Origin: VRUE01 sp036265675 | GTDB taxonomy: Bacteria > Actinomycetota > Thermoleophilia > Solirubrobacterales > 70-9 | NCBI GenBank assembly: GCA_036265675.1 | Contig: DATAOP010000055.1 | Span: 1-24,979 of the forward strand | DNA length: 24,979 nt | Reading direction: 5' to 3' | Shown here: positions 7,137 through 13,285 of the stretch, piece after piece | Layout of the letters: every line of letters starts with the position of its first letter | Position numbering within the stretch: the stretch's first letter is position 1 | Notes under the pieces: generated by a model | The model's input: only the letters and a program-made list of their open reading frames with translations | Databases searched by the model: none | Told to the model about the DNA's origin: nothing | Translations under genes and position numbers: made by a program

Positions 7137-7517
7137 CGCCACTCCGTCTCCGCCGGCGGCGAGATCGCGGAGCAGCGCCCGCATGTCGAACAGCAGCAGC
7201 GAGGCGAGCGCGAACCGGTCGGTCACCGCGATGGCGGCGAGCCCGGAGTGGCGCAGCGCGAAGACCTCGCCCTGCTCGGTGCCGATGTGGATCTGTTCTG
7301 CCACCTCTTCGTCGGCGCGATCGGCCGCCTCGAACAGCGCCGCCGCGTCCTCCCGCCACCGGCTTGGGTCGCCGTCGGCGGCCAGGACCGAGCCGTCGCC
7401 GCCGAGGATCGCGCCGCCGCGCATGTCCGGCGACAGCTCGTTGAGGAAGGCCAGAGCCCGCTCTGCCGCGGCCCCGTTCGGGGCGTCTTCGGTGGAGCGG
7501 GGCGCGACGTCGGCCAT
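7134..7517 (-). CDS. Roadblock/LC7-like small protein
   Basis: A 127-residue protein whose central part resembles a roadblock/LC7 (profilin-like) domain: an N-terminal helix (AERALAFLNELSPDM), the strand pair RGGAILGGDGSVLAADGD, a helical segment (WREDAAALFEAADRADEE), strands around HIGTEQGEVFALRHSGLAAIAVTDRF, and a final helix. Proteins of this fold usually regulate small GTPases or form dimeric scaffolds; no GTPase gene is in the window. The ATG at 7517 is preceded by TATTTT at 7525-7530, only 7 bases away, so the mRNA may be leaderless; a longer in-frame form from 7607 would run through the dispersed element and is unlikely. Its TGA stop forms the first bases of element copy B. It heads the tldD/tldE unit. 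The family call is from pattern only. Confidence 0.6.
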   Translation of the reverse strand: MADVAPRSTEDAPNGAAAERALAFLNELSPDMRGGAILGGDGSVLAADGDPSRWREDAAALFEAADRADEEVAEQIHIGTEQGEVFALRHSGLAAIAVTDRFALASLLLFDMRALLRDLAAGGDGVA

Positions 7518-7524
7518 CCCGGCC

Positions 7525-7530
7525 AAAATA
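7525..7530 (-). promoter_or_regulatory. Candidate -10 box for a leaderless roadblock-like gene
   Basis: TATTTT on the minus strand ends 7 bases before the ATG at 7517. That spacing fits transcription starting at or next to the start codon, as is common in Actinobacteria. TTGCTC, inside element copy D, sits about 16 bases upstream as a poor -35 box. Confidence 0.35.
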
Positions 7531-7538
7531 CCGACCCG

Positions 7539-7596
7539 TGAGTGCGGAGCAAGCAAGCGTCCATCTCTGTCATTTCGCGCAGCGAGCGAAGCGCGA
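7539..7596 (+). repeat. Dispersed ~58-bp junction element, copy D
   Basis: The only copy lying in a divergent gap, between the roadblock-like gene (leftward) and the 49-residue membrane protein (rightward). It starts TGAGTGCGGAGC, has CATCTCTGTCATTTCGCGC in the middle and ends AGCGAGCGAAGCGCGA. It has the clearest hairpin: TTCGCGC, a 10-base loop, then GCGCGAA, a perfect 7-bp stem including the flanking base. Total length is 58 bases, the same as copies A and B. Confidence 0.8.
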
Positions 7597-7605
7597 ACGG
7601 TTGCC

Positions 7606-7755
7606 ATGAATCTGGCCCGAGCCTCCTGGACGACGGTCGTCGTCGTCTGCGCGATCGCCGCGATCCTCCTCGCGGTGAGCAGCTACACGGGCTACGCGAT
7701 CACGGTCGCGGCGGTCGGGATCGCCGCCGCCGTCAACCTCCTCCCGAATCCCTAG
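7606..7755 (+). CDS. Small two-helix membrane protein (49 residues)
   Basis: The product starts MNLARASW and is almost entirely hydrophobic: one helix at about residues 8-25 (TTVVVVCAIAAILLAVSS) and a second at about 29-46 (YAITVAAVGIAAAVNLLP). It is probably an inner-membrane protein of unknown function. The short form from the ATG at 7606 is chosen because the longer open frame upstream runs through the dispersed element and antisense to the roadblock-like gene. There is no strong ribosome binding site; the 9 bases before the ATG follow directly on element copy D. It converges on the cation transporter gene with only 4 bases between the stops. A chance ORF cannot be excluded, but the sharply hydrophobic composition argues for a real gene. 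Confidence 0.55.
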   Translation: MNLARASWTTVVVVCAIAAILLAVSSYTGYAITVAAVGIAAAVNLLPNP

Positions 7756-7759
7756 TCGC

Positions 7760-8662
7760 TTAGCCCGAGCGATAGGGGCCGACTTCCTCCTCGCGGTAGG
7801 AGGTCTCCGGCTCGGCGTGGATCAGCACCTCGGCGCCCGGTATGGCGTGCTCGATCGCGGCCCGCATCTCGTGCGCGAGCTCGTGTGCGCGCTCGAGGCT
7901 GGTACCGGACCGGTACTGGACGTGGAGGTCGATGTGACGACCGGCCCCCGCCCGCCGGGCGCGGAGCTTGTGGTAGCCGGCAACCTCGTCGGTCCTGGCG
8001 GCGGCGATCGCGGCCTCGATCCGGTCCATCTCCTCGTCGGGCAGGGCTTCGTCGACGAGCACTCCGGAGGAGCGGCGCAGGATGCTCACCCCGGCGGCGA
8101 CGATTGCGACGGCGACGACGATGGCGGTGATCGAGTCGAAGGCGACGACGCCCGTGATCTTGACCAGCAGAAGCCCGACGAGAACGCCGAGCGAGGTCAG
8201 GGCATCGGTGCGGAGGTGCGCCGCGTCGCCCTCGAGTGCCGGCGATTCATGGGCCTCTGCCTGCCGGTAGAGAACCGTCGAGACACCGAGGTTGGCGACG
8301 ACCGAGAGCCCCATCACCGCGATCCCGATCCCAAGCAGTTCGACCTCGGACCCCACCACGAGTCGATGGGTGGCCTCGAAGATGATGATCCCGGCCCCGA
8401 CCAGGATCAGCATTCCCTCGATCGTCGCCGCCAGGCTCTCGACCTTCTGGTGGCCATACGGATGCTCGGCATCGGCGGGCTCACCGGCCTTGCGGACCGA
8501 GACGAAGGCGACGACCGAGGCGATCAGGTCGATCAGCGAATGCACCGCCTCGGTGATGATCGCGATCGATCCGGTGATCGCGCCGGCGGCGATCTTGATC
8601 GCGATCAACGTCGAGTTCGACGCGATCGACAGGGCCGCGGCGCCGCTTTTGGTTCGGATCAT
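7760..8662 (-). CDS. Cation diffusion facilitator (CDF) family transporter
   Basis: A 300-residue integral membrane efflux protein, probably a homodimeric proton-coupled antiporter for divalent metal ions. Six transmembrane segments are visible. The metal-site residues appear as HSLID (His41, Asp45) in helix 2 and HLRTD (His149, Asp153) in helix 5, consistent with the CDF family. His rather than Asp at the first position of both motifs suggests a zinc-type site over an iron/manganese one, but this is a loose guide. The C-terminal cytoplasmic domain (about 205-290), containing GRHIDLHVQYRSG and IPGAEVLIHAEP, is the usual CDF dimerisation domain. The ATG at 8662 overlaps the rdgB stop by 4 bases, so it is coupled to rph-rdgB. 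Confidence 0.92.
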   Translation of the reverse strand: MIRTKSGAAALSIASNSTLIAIKIAAGAITGSIAIITEAVHSLIDLIASVVAFVSVRKAGEPADAEHPYGHQKVESLAATIEGMLILVGAGIIIFEATHRLVVGSEVELLGIGIAVMGLSVVANLGVSTVLYRQAEAHESPALEGDAAHLRTDALTSLGVLVGLLLVKITGVVAFDSITAIVVAVAIVAAGVSILRRSSGVLVDEALPDEEMDRIEAAIAAARTDEVAGYHKLRARRAGAGRHIDLHVQYRSGTSLERAHELAHEMRAAIEHAIPGAEVLIHAEPETSYREEEVGPYRSG

Positions 8663-9249
8663 GGCTGCCCGGCGGCCGCCCGGAGATGCTCGGCAAGCAG
8701 CCGCGCGGCGATCCCCCGGTGGCTGATCTCGTTCTTCTCGTCCTGGCTCAGCTCCGACATCGTGCGCTCGTCCTCGGGGCCGGTCGCGTCGGGAACGAAG
8801 GCGGGGTCATATCCGAAGCCGCCCTCGCCCCGGGGCTCCTCGATCAGCGTTCCCTCACAGCGGGCTTGGAAAACACTCTCGGCCCCGTCCTCCTCGACGA
8901 GTGCCAGCGCGCAGTCGTAGTGGGCGCGGCGGCTGCCGCCGGCGGCGGCGACCTCACGCAGGAGCTTGTCGAGGTTCTCCTCGTCGCTTGCCCCAGGCCC
9001 GCCGTAGCGGGCCGAATGAATCCCCGGCCGCCCGCCGAGCGCGACCGCCCCGATCCCGGAGTCGTCGGCGATCGCCGCCCTGCCCGAGCCCCGGTGCGCC
9101 GCCCGCGCCTTCTCGAGCGCGATCTCGGCGAAGTCGCTGCCGTCCTCGGGGGGCAGCTCGACTCCTTCTGGCAGCGGCTCGAGCTCCACCCCGGGCAGCA
9201 GTTCGCGCATCTCGCGGAGCTTGTGCGGGTTGCGGGTGGCGAGGATCAA
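8659..9249 (-). CDS. rdgB: XTP/dITP pyrophosphatase (RdgB/HAM1)
   Basis: A 196-residue cytoplasmic housecleaning enzyme that hydrolyses non-canonical purine triphosphates (XTP, ITP, dITP) to monophosphates, keeping them out of DNA and RNA. Diagnostic segments are LATRNPHKLREM at the N-terminus, ADDSGI and GIHSARYGG in the middle, and EGGFGYDPAFVP with FAEIALEKARA, all conserved in the family. Length equals that of E. coli RdgB (197). The start is TTG at 9249, giving M-I-L-A-T-R-N, and overlaps the rph TGA by 4 bases (TTGA). The rph-rdgB pairing is common in bacteria and supports both calls. Confidence 0.94.
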   Translation of the reverse strand: MILATRNPHKLREMRELLPGVELEPLPEGVELPPEDGSDFAEIALEKARAAHRGSGRAAIADDSGIGAVALGGRPGIHSARYGGPGASDEENLDKLLREVAAAGGSRRAHYDCALALVEEDGAESVFQARCEGTLIEEPRGEGGFGYDPAFVPDATGPEDERTMSELSQDEKNEISHRGIAARLLAEHLRAAAGQP

Positions 9250-9971
9250 CCTGCTGTGACCCGCTCCTGAACCTGGCGCAAGCGCGAGATCCCCATCTCG
9301 GCGAGCCCGAGCAGCTCGTCGAGCGAGGCCCGGGAGAGCGGCGTGCGCTCGGCGGTGGCCTGGACCTCGACCAGGCCGCCGTCGCCGGTCATCACGACGT
9401 TGGCATCGACCTCGGCCTTCGAGTCCTCGGAGTAGTCGAGGTCGCAGAGGGCACGCCCTTCGACCATCCCGACACTGACGGCGGCGACCGAGCCGGTGAG
9501 CGGCATCTCAGCGATCTTCTTCTCGTCGAGCAGCCTCTGGAACGCCAGCCGCAGCGCGACATAGCCGCCCGTGATCGCCGCGCAGCGCGTCCCGCCGTCG
9601 GCCTCGAGCACGTCGCAGTCGACGTAGACGCTCCGTTCTCCGAGCGCGTCGAAGTCGACGACGACCCGCAGCGACCGGCCGATCAGGCGCTGGATCTCCA
9701 CCCCGCGCCCATCCTGTTTTCCGCGCGAGACGTCGCGCTGCTTCCGGTCCCCGGTCGAGGCCGGCAGCATCGCGTACTCCGCGGTGACCCAGCCTCGGCC
9801 CCGACCCTGCATCCACTTCGGGACGGAGTCGTTGACCGAGGCCGTGCAGATCACCCGCGTCCCGCCCTGCGAGATCAGCGCCGACCCGTCGGCGGTCCCG
9901 ACGTAGCCGGGGTCGATCGACACCGGGCGGATGTCGGCCGGGGCCCTGTCGTAGCTGCGCGAGGCTGGCAC
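9246..9971 (-). CDS. rph: Ribonuclease PH
   Basis: A 241-residue phosphorolytic 3'-5' exoribonuclease that trims tRNA precursors, releasing nucleoside diphosphates; the active form is a hexameric ring. Seen in the sequence are GGTRVICTASV near the N-terminus, GRGWVTAEYAMLP, the Arg-rich phosphate-site region around RGKQDGRGVEIQRLIGRSLR, DCDVLEADGGTRCAAITGG, and the C-terminal DANVVMTGDGGLVEVQATAE. The start is GTG at 9971 with AGGA about 8 bases upstream. It begins the three-gene unit rph-rdgB-CDF transporter. Length is normal (E. coli about 238), and nothing appears to be missing. Confidence 0.96.
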   Translation of the reverse strand: MPASRSYDRAPADIRPVSIDPGYVGTADGSALISQGGTRVICTASVNDSVPKWMQGRGRGWVTAEYAMLPASTGDRKQRDVSRGKQDGRGVEIQRLIGRSLRVVVDFDALGERSVYVDCDVLEADGGTRCAAITGGYVALRLAFQRLLDEKKIAEMPLTGSVAAVSVGMVEGRALCDLDYSEDSKAEVDANVVMTGDGGLVEVQATAERTPLSRASLDELLGLAEMGISRLRQVQERVTAG

Positions 9972-9989
9972 GGCCCGATCCTTTCACGC

Positions 9990-10004
9990 GAGCCCTCCGG
10001 GCTC
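9990..10004 (-). other. Perfect 6-bp hairpin at the end of the pilin gene
   Basis: GAGCCC, a 3-base loop and GGGCTC overlap the TGA stop of the Flp pilin gene, 19 bases before the rph start. It could slow or partly stop transcription between the pilin and rph, but there is no T-run after it, so I do not call it an intrinsic terminator. Confidence 0.4.
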
Positions 10005-10251
10005 ATTTGAAGCTGACTTTGTCGACCGCCTCCTTGATCTTGTCGACGATCACGCCAGCCAGCTCGGTCCCCTGTTTCCCGTTGAACCCTTTCATCGCCG
10101 CGACCATCCCCACCATCAGCAGCGAGACCAGCAGGATCAGGCCGACGTACTCGACCGTCCCCTGCCCCCGCTCGCCCTCGGCGAGAGCATGTATGCGGCG
10201 CACCCTTCGCGAGATCGCGGCGTGCGCGCGGCCCATCAACCTGTAGATCAT
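10003..10251 (-). CDS. flp: Flp-type pilin
   Basis: An 82-residue type IVb pilin precursor. A basic leader of about 33 residues (MIYRLMGRAHAAISRRVRRI...) ends at GERGQGTVEYVGLILLVSLL, the classic Flp motif: a Gly cleavage site, Glu five residues later and a hydrophobic helix that packs in the pilus core. The C-terminal part is short and amphipathic (VIVDKIKEAVDKVSFK). The leader is longer than in many Flp pilins. The ATG at 10251 is fixed by a near-perfect AAGGAGGT site 5 bases upstream, one of the strongest in the window, as expected for an abundant structural protein. No tad assembly genes or prepilin peptidase are in the window, so it would need machinery encoded elsewhere. It is divergent from the glycosyltransferase gene. 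Confidence 0.85.
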   Translation of the reverse strand: MIYRLMGRAHAAISRRVRRIHALAEGERGQGTVEYVGLILLVSLLMVGMVAAMKGFNGKQGTELAGVIVDKIKEAVDKVSFK

Positions 10252-10350
10252 CGAAACCTCCTTCAGTCGCTGGTTTCGGCGATCGTCGGGGGCCTCGGCG
10301 CACCGATCCAGACCGGGATGTGCCGACTCCCGGACCGGGCTGTGAAAAAT

Positions 10351-10371
10351 CCGCCCGACCCCGGCGGGCGG
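10351..10371. other. Inverted repeat in the flp-glycosyltransferase intergenic region
   Basis: CCGCCCG, a 7-base spacer and CGGGCGG form a perfect 7-bp inverted repeat in the 146-base divergent gap, directly after the run TGTGAAAAAT. It could be a regulator site or just a GC-rich hairpin. I saw no other repeated element in this gap. Confidence 0.3.
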
Positions 10372-10383
10372 CGGCGCGGCGGA

Positions 10384-10389
10384 TACGCT
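10384..10389 (+). promoter_or_regulatory. Candidate -10 box for a leaderless glycosyltransferase mRNA
   Basis: TACGCT (TANNNT pattern) ends exactly 8 bases before the ATG at 10398, and no ribosome binding site is present. The same arrangement is seen before the gene at 17621. This fits leaderless transcription but rests on a weak 6-base pattern. Confidence 0.35.
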
Positions 10390-10397
10390 CAGCGCCG

Positions 10398-11339
10398 ATG
10401 CGGGTCCTCGTCGTGACCAATCTGATGCCCGACGCGTCGGCCCCGCAGCGCGGGCGCTGGGTCTTCGACCAGATCGACGAGATCCGCAGGTCGGGTGTCG
10501 AGGTCGACCTCTTCGGGTTCCCGCCGGGGCGCGGCGAGTACATCCCGGCGACGAGGCGGCTGCGCGCGCTCCTTCGGGAGGAGAGCTTCGACCTCGTCCA
10601 CGCTCACTACGGGCTCGCCGGCTGGTGCGCCCGCCTGGCCGGCGCATCTCCCCTCGTGGTGACCTTCCACGGGACCGACGTTCGACACCAGATCGTCGGG
10701 CCGCTGTCGCGGCGGCTCGCCTGGCGGGCGGACCTCGTCGCCGCCGTCTCGCGCGCGCTCTTCGCCCCCGAGGAGGGGCGCCCCGGGCTTCCGGCGGTCC
10801 CGGGATCGGCGGTCCTCCCCTGCGGGCCGGACCTCGAGCGGTTCCAGCCGATCCCGCGCGATCAGGCGCGTCGCGAGCTCGGACTCGATCCCGCCCGTCG
10901 CTACCTTCTCTTCCCGGCCAACCCGGCCCGGCCGGAGAAGCGCGCGGAGCGTGCCGTCGAGCTGGCCGACGCCGCCGGCGCCGAGCTCCTCACAGGAGGC
11001 TCGATCGAGCCCGACCGGATGCCGCAGTGGATCAACGCCGCCGACGCGGTCCTCGTCACCTCCGACAACGAGGGCTTCGGGATGGTCTGCGTCGAGGCGC
11101 TCGCCTGCGACGTGCCGGTCTTCTCGACCCCGGTCGGGATCGCGCCGTTCGCGCTCGACGGGATCGACGGCACGCTCTGCGCCCCATTCGACACCGGGCT
11201 CTGGCTCGAGCACCTCAGGCCCCACCTGGACTCGGCCGACCCACGCGTCGAGGGCGTCCGCCGGGCCGCCTCCCTCTCCTCCGTGCGGATGGCCGAACGG
11301 GCGATCGTCGCCTACCGCTCGGTGCTCGGCGACACGTAA
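10398..11339 (+). CDS. Glycosyltransferase family 4 (GT-B fold)
   Basis: A 313-residue retaining glycosyltransferase with two Rossmann-like domains. The N-terminal acceptor domain starts MRVLVVTNLMPDASAPQRG and has DLVHAHYGLAG and PLVVTFHGTD. The C-terminal nucleotide-sugar domain has the family's Glu-x7-Glu motif in NEGFGMVCVE (Glu225, Glu233) and the usual CDVPVFSTPVGIAP that follows. It would transfer a sugar from a nucleotide donor to a lipid, glycan or small-molecule acceptor at the cytoplasmic face; substrates cannot be read from the sequence. It is slightly short for GT4 (usually 350-400). The start fits the family N-terminus. It is followed 12 bases later by a coiled-coil gene, with no other polysaccharide genes nearby. 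Confidence 0.9.
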   Translation: MRVLVVTNLMPDASAPQRGRWVFDQIDEIRRSGVEVDLFGFPPGRGEYIPATRRLRALLREESFDLVHAHYGLAGWCARLAGASPLVVTFHGTDVRHQIVGPLSRRLAWRADLVAAVSRALFAPEEGRPGLPAVPGSAVLPCGPDLERFQPIPRDQARRELGLDPARRYLLFPANPARPEKRAERAVELADAAGAELLTGGSIEPDRMPQWINAADAVLVTSDNEGFGMVCVEALACDVPVFSTPVGIAPFALDGIDGTLCAPFDTGLWLEHLRPHLDSADPRVEGVRRAASLSSVRMAERAIVAYRSVLGDT

Positions 11340-11345
11340 TAGATT
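11340..11345 (+). promoter_or_regulatory. Candidate -10 box for the coiled-coil gene
   Basis: TAGATT lies 6 bases before the GTG start at 11352, just after the glycosyltransferase stop. It could drive a leaderless mRNA for the coiled-coil gene and nadB. No -35 box was recognised. Confidence 0.3.
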
Positions 11346-11351
11346 TGAAAC

Positions 11352-11825
11352 GTGAGCGCTGAGCGGGACCAGTCGGGCGCGGAGGGCTTCGGCGCCAGGG
11401 TCGACGAGGCCGAGCGCCGGCTGCAGAAAGCGTCCGAGGCCGCGGAGGCCGCGCGCGAGCGAACCACCGCCGAGATCAGGGCGCTCGAAGCCGACCTCGA
11501 AAACGAGCGGCTCCAGGCCCAGGAGGAGCTCGAGAAGGCCCGGGCCCACCACGCCGACGAGCTCGAGCGCCTTCGCGCCTCGAACCGAGCCGAGATCGAG
11601 CGCGAGCGCGAGGCGAAGGAGCAGGCGATAGCCGCCGCCGAGAAGCGGCTCGCCGAGATCGAGTCCCAGGCCGAGGAGGCCGAGCGGCGGGTCGAGGAGG
11701 CGGCGCGGCGGGCGAGCGAATCGGCGAGCGCCGGGGTTGAGAGCGACGCCCAGGCGCGCGAAGGAGCGGCCGCATGGCTGCGGGGCCAGATCGAGGCGAT
11801 CCGCGAGGAGGCGAGGCGGAAATAG
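11352..11825 (+). CDS. Coiled-coil protein of unknown function
   Basis: A 157-residue, highly charged protein, almost entirely predicted coiled coil. From about residue 15 to 135 it consists of Glu/Arg/Ala-rich heptad-like stretches (for example RLQKASEAAEAARERTTAEI and EAEERRVEEAARRA-like segments), with no signal peptide, membrane segment or cysteines. Such proteins act as scaffolds or spacers; no specific family is recognised. The GTG at 11352 lacks a strong ribosome binding site, and a possible -10 box lies just upstream. The 3' end overlaps the start of nadB by 52 bases, and the nadB ribosome binding site (AAGGAG) lies inside this gene, so the two are linked in translation or at least in transcription. 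Coding bias favours a real gene. Confidence 0.65.
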   Translation: MSAERDQSGAEGFGARVDEAERRLQKASEAAEAARERTTAEIRALEADLENERLQAQEELEKARAHHADELERLRASNRAEIEREREAKEQAIAAAEKRLAEIESQAEEAERRVEEAARRASESASAGVESDAQAREGAAAWLRGQIEAIREEARRK

Positions 11826-13270
11826 GCTCCGGCCCGCAGTTCGACGTCGCCGTCGTCGGCGGTGGCGCGGCCGGCCTCTGGTCCGCCCTCCAAGCCGCCG
11901 AGGCGGGAGCCGACGTCTGCCTCATCTCCCGCACCCAGCTCTCCCAGAGCGCGAGCTACTGGGCCCAGGGAGGACTGGCGGCGGCGCTCGAGCCCGGCGA
12001 CTCGCCGGCCCGCCACGCCGCCGACACGATCGCCGCCGGGCGCGGCAGCTGCCGTCCGGCAGCCGTTCAGGCTTTGGTCGAGGAGGCACCGGAGATCGTC
12101 CGCGAGCTCCAGCGCCGCGGTGTCATGTTCGACCTCGAGCCCAACGGCGAGCTCGCGCTGGGGCTCGAGGGCGGCCACACCCGCCGCCGGATCGTCCACG
12201 CCGGCGGCAGCCAGACCGGCCACGAGATCACATCGAAGCTGGCGGCGATGGTCTCCGCCGAGGCGCGGATCGACGTCCGCGAGATGACCTCGGTCACCGC
12301 GCTGTGGAGCGACGGGGCTCGCTGCCACGGAGTCATCACCGACGGCCAGCAGGTGGCCGCGGCTGCGACGGTGCTGGCGACCGGCGGCGCCGCGGCGCTC
12401 TGGCGGCGGACGACGAACCCGCGCGGTGCGATCGGCGCCGGCCCGGTGATCGCGGCGCTCGCCGGCGCCGAGCTCGCCGACCTCGAGTTCTGCCAGTTCC
12501 ACCCGACCGCGCTGGCGTTGCCGGGCACCAGGTTCGACGGCGTCCTCATCACCGAGGCGGTCCGCGGCGAGGGAGCGACCCTGCTCGATGCCTCCGGCCG
12601 CAGGTTCACCGACGAGCTCGCCCCGCGCGACGCGGTTACCGCCGCGATCCTCGACCGGATCGAGGCCGACGGGGCCAAGAGTTGCGTCAGCCTCGATCTG
12701 CGGGGCATCGAGCCGAGCCGCTTCCCGAACGTGTTCTCCTCGCTCGCCGAGGCCGGCCTCTCGCCTGAGACCGAGCCGGTGCCGGTGGCGCCCGCGGCCC
12801 ACTACACGATGGGCGGCATCGCGACCGATCTCGACGGCCGCTCGTCGCTGCCCGGCCTGTTCGCCGTCGGCGAGTGCTCGTGCACCGGCATCCACGGCGC
12901 CAACCGGCTGGCCTCGAACTCGCTCAGCGAGTGCTTCGTGTTCGGTGGCCGCGCCGGCCGTGCCGCCGCGGCCGAGAGCTTCGACGGCGAGCGGCCACCG
13001 CGGCCCGAGCGCCGCTTCGAGCCCCCGGCGGAGGCGACCCGCGATGCCGTCTGGCGCCTCGCGGGGCCGATGCGGCACCCGGATCTGCTGCGGGAGCTAC
13101 TCGACGACCCCTATCCCCTTGCCGTCGCGATCGCGACCGCCGCGCTCGAGCGCGAGGAGTCGCGCGGCGGGCACCTGCGTGCCGACCTGCCTCACCTCGA
13201 CCCCGGCCTCGACGGCGTCCACATCGTCGTCGGCCCCGACGGCGCCACCCGTCGCGAGACATGGCGCTGA
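11774..13270 (+). CDS. nadB: L-aspartate oxidase
   Basis: A 498-residue FAD enzyme that oxidises L-aspartate to iminoaspartate, the first step of de novo NAD synthesis. The FAD-binding motif VVGGGAAG lies at about residues 27-34. Other diagnostic parts are SASYWAQGGLAAAL, TEAVRGEGATLLDASGRRF, AAHYTMGGIATD, and GECSCTGIHGANRLASNSL, which separate NadB and its relatives from other flavoproteins. The C-terminal helical domain is somewhat short (E. coli about 540 in total). The ATG at 11774 has AAGGAG 7 bases upstream and is the only plausible start before the FAD motif. nadA and nadC are not adjacent, so the partner enzymes must lie elsewhere. Succinate dehydrogenase or fumarate reductase flavoprotein is the main alternative, but it is less likely given the motif set. 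Confidence 0.9.
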   Translation: MAAGPDRGDPRGGEAEIGSGPQFDVAVVGGGAAGLWSALQAAEAGADVCLISRTQLSQSASYWAQGGLAAALEPGDSPARHAADTIAAGRGSCRPAAVQALVEEAPEIVRELQRRGVMFDLEPNGELALGLEGGHTRRRIVHAGGSQTGHEITSKLAAMVSAEARIDVREMTSVTALWSDGARCHGVITDGQQVAAAATVLATGGAAALWRRTTNPRGAIGAGPVIAALAGAELADLEFCQFHPTALALPGTRFDGVLITEAVRGEGATLLDASGRRFTDELAPRDAVTAAILDRIEADGAKSCVSLDLRGIEPSRFPNVFSSLAEAGLSPETEPVPVAPAAHYTMGGIATDLDGRSSLPGLFAVGECSCTGIHGANRLASNSLSECFVFGGRAGRAAAAESFDGERPPRPERRFEPPAEATRDAVWRLAGPMRHPDLLRELLDDPYPLAVAIATAALEREESRGGHLRADLPHLDPGLDGVHIVVGPDGATRRETWR

Positions 13271-13285
13271 GAGCGGGCTGATCCG

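Noticed and set aside
7066..7359. An Arg-rich minus-strand frame ending over the start of the 92-residue gene with a GTGA overlap
   Set aside because: It overlaps the roadblock-like gene in another frame. Its apparent overlap is a by-product of reading through element copy B.
3972..7596. CRISPR array
   Set aside because: The repeats are 58 bases, imperfect, in both orientations, spaced by whole genes and without regular spacers or cas genes.
9990..10004. Intrinsic terminator after the Flp pilin gene
   Set aside because: The 6-bp stem is perfect, but no T-run follows on the minus strand, so it was kept only as a hairpin.
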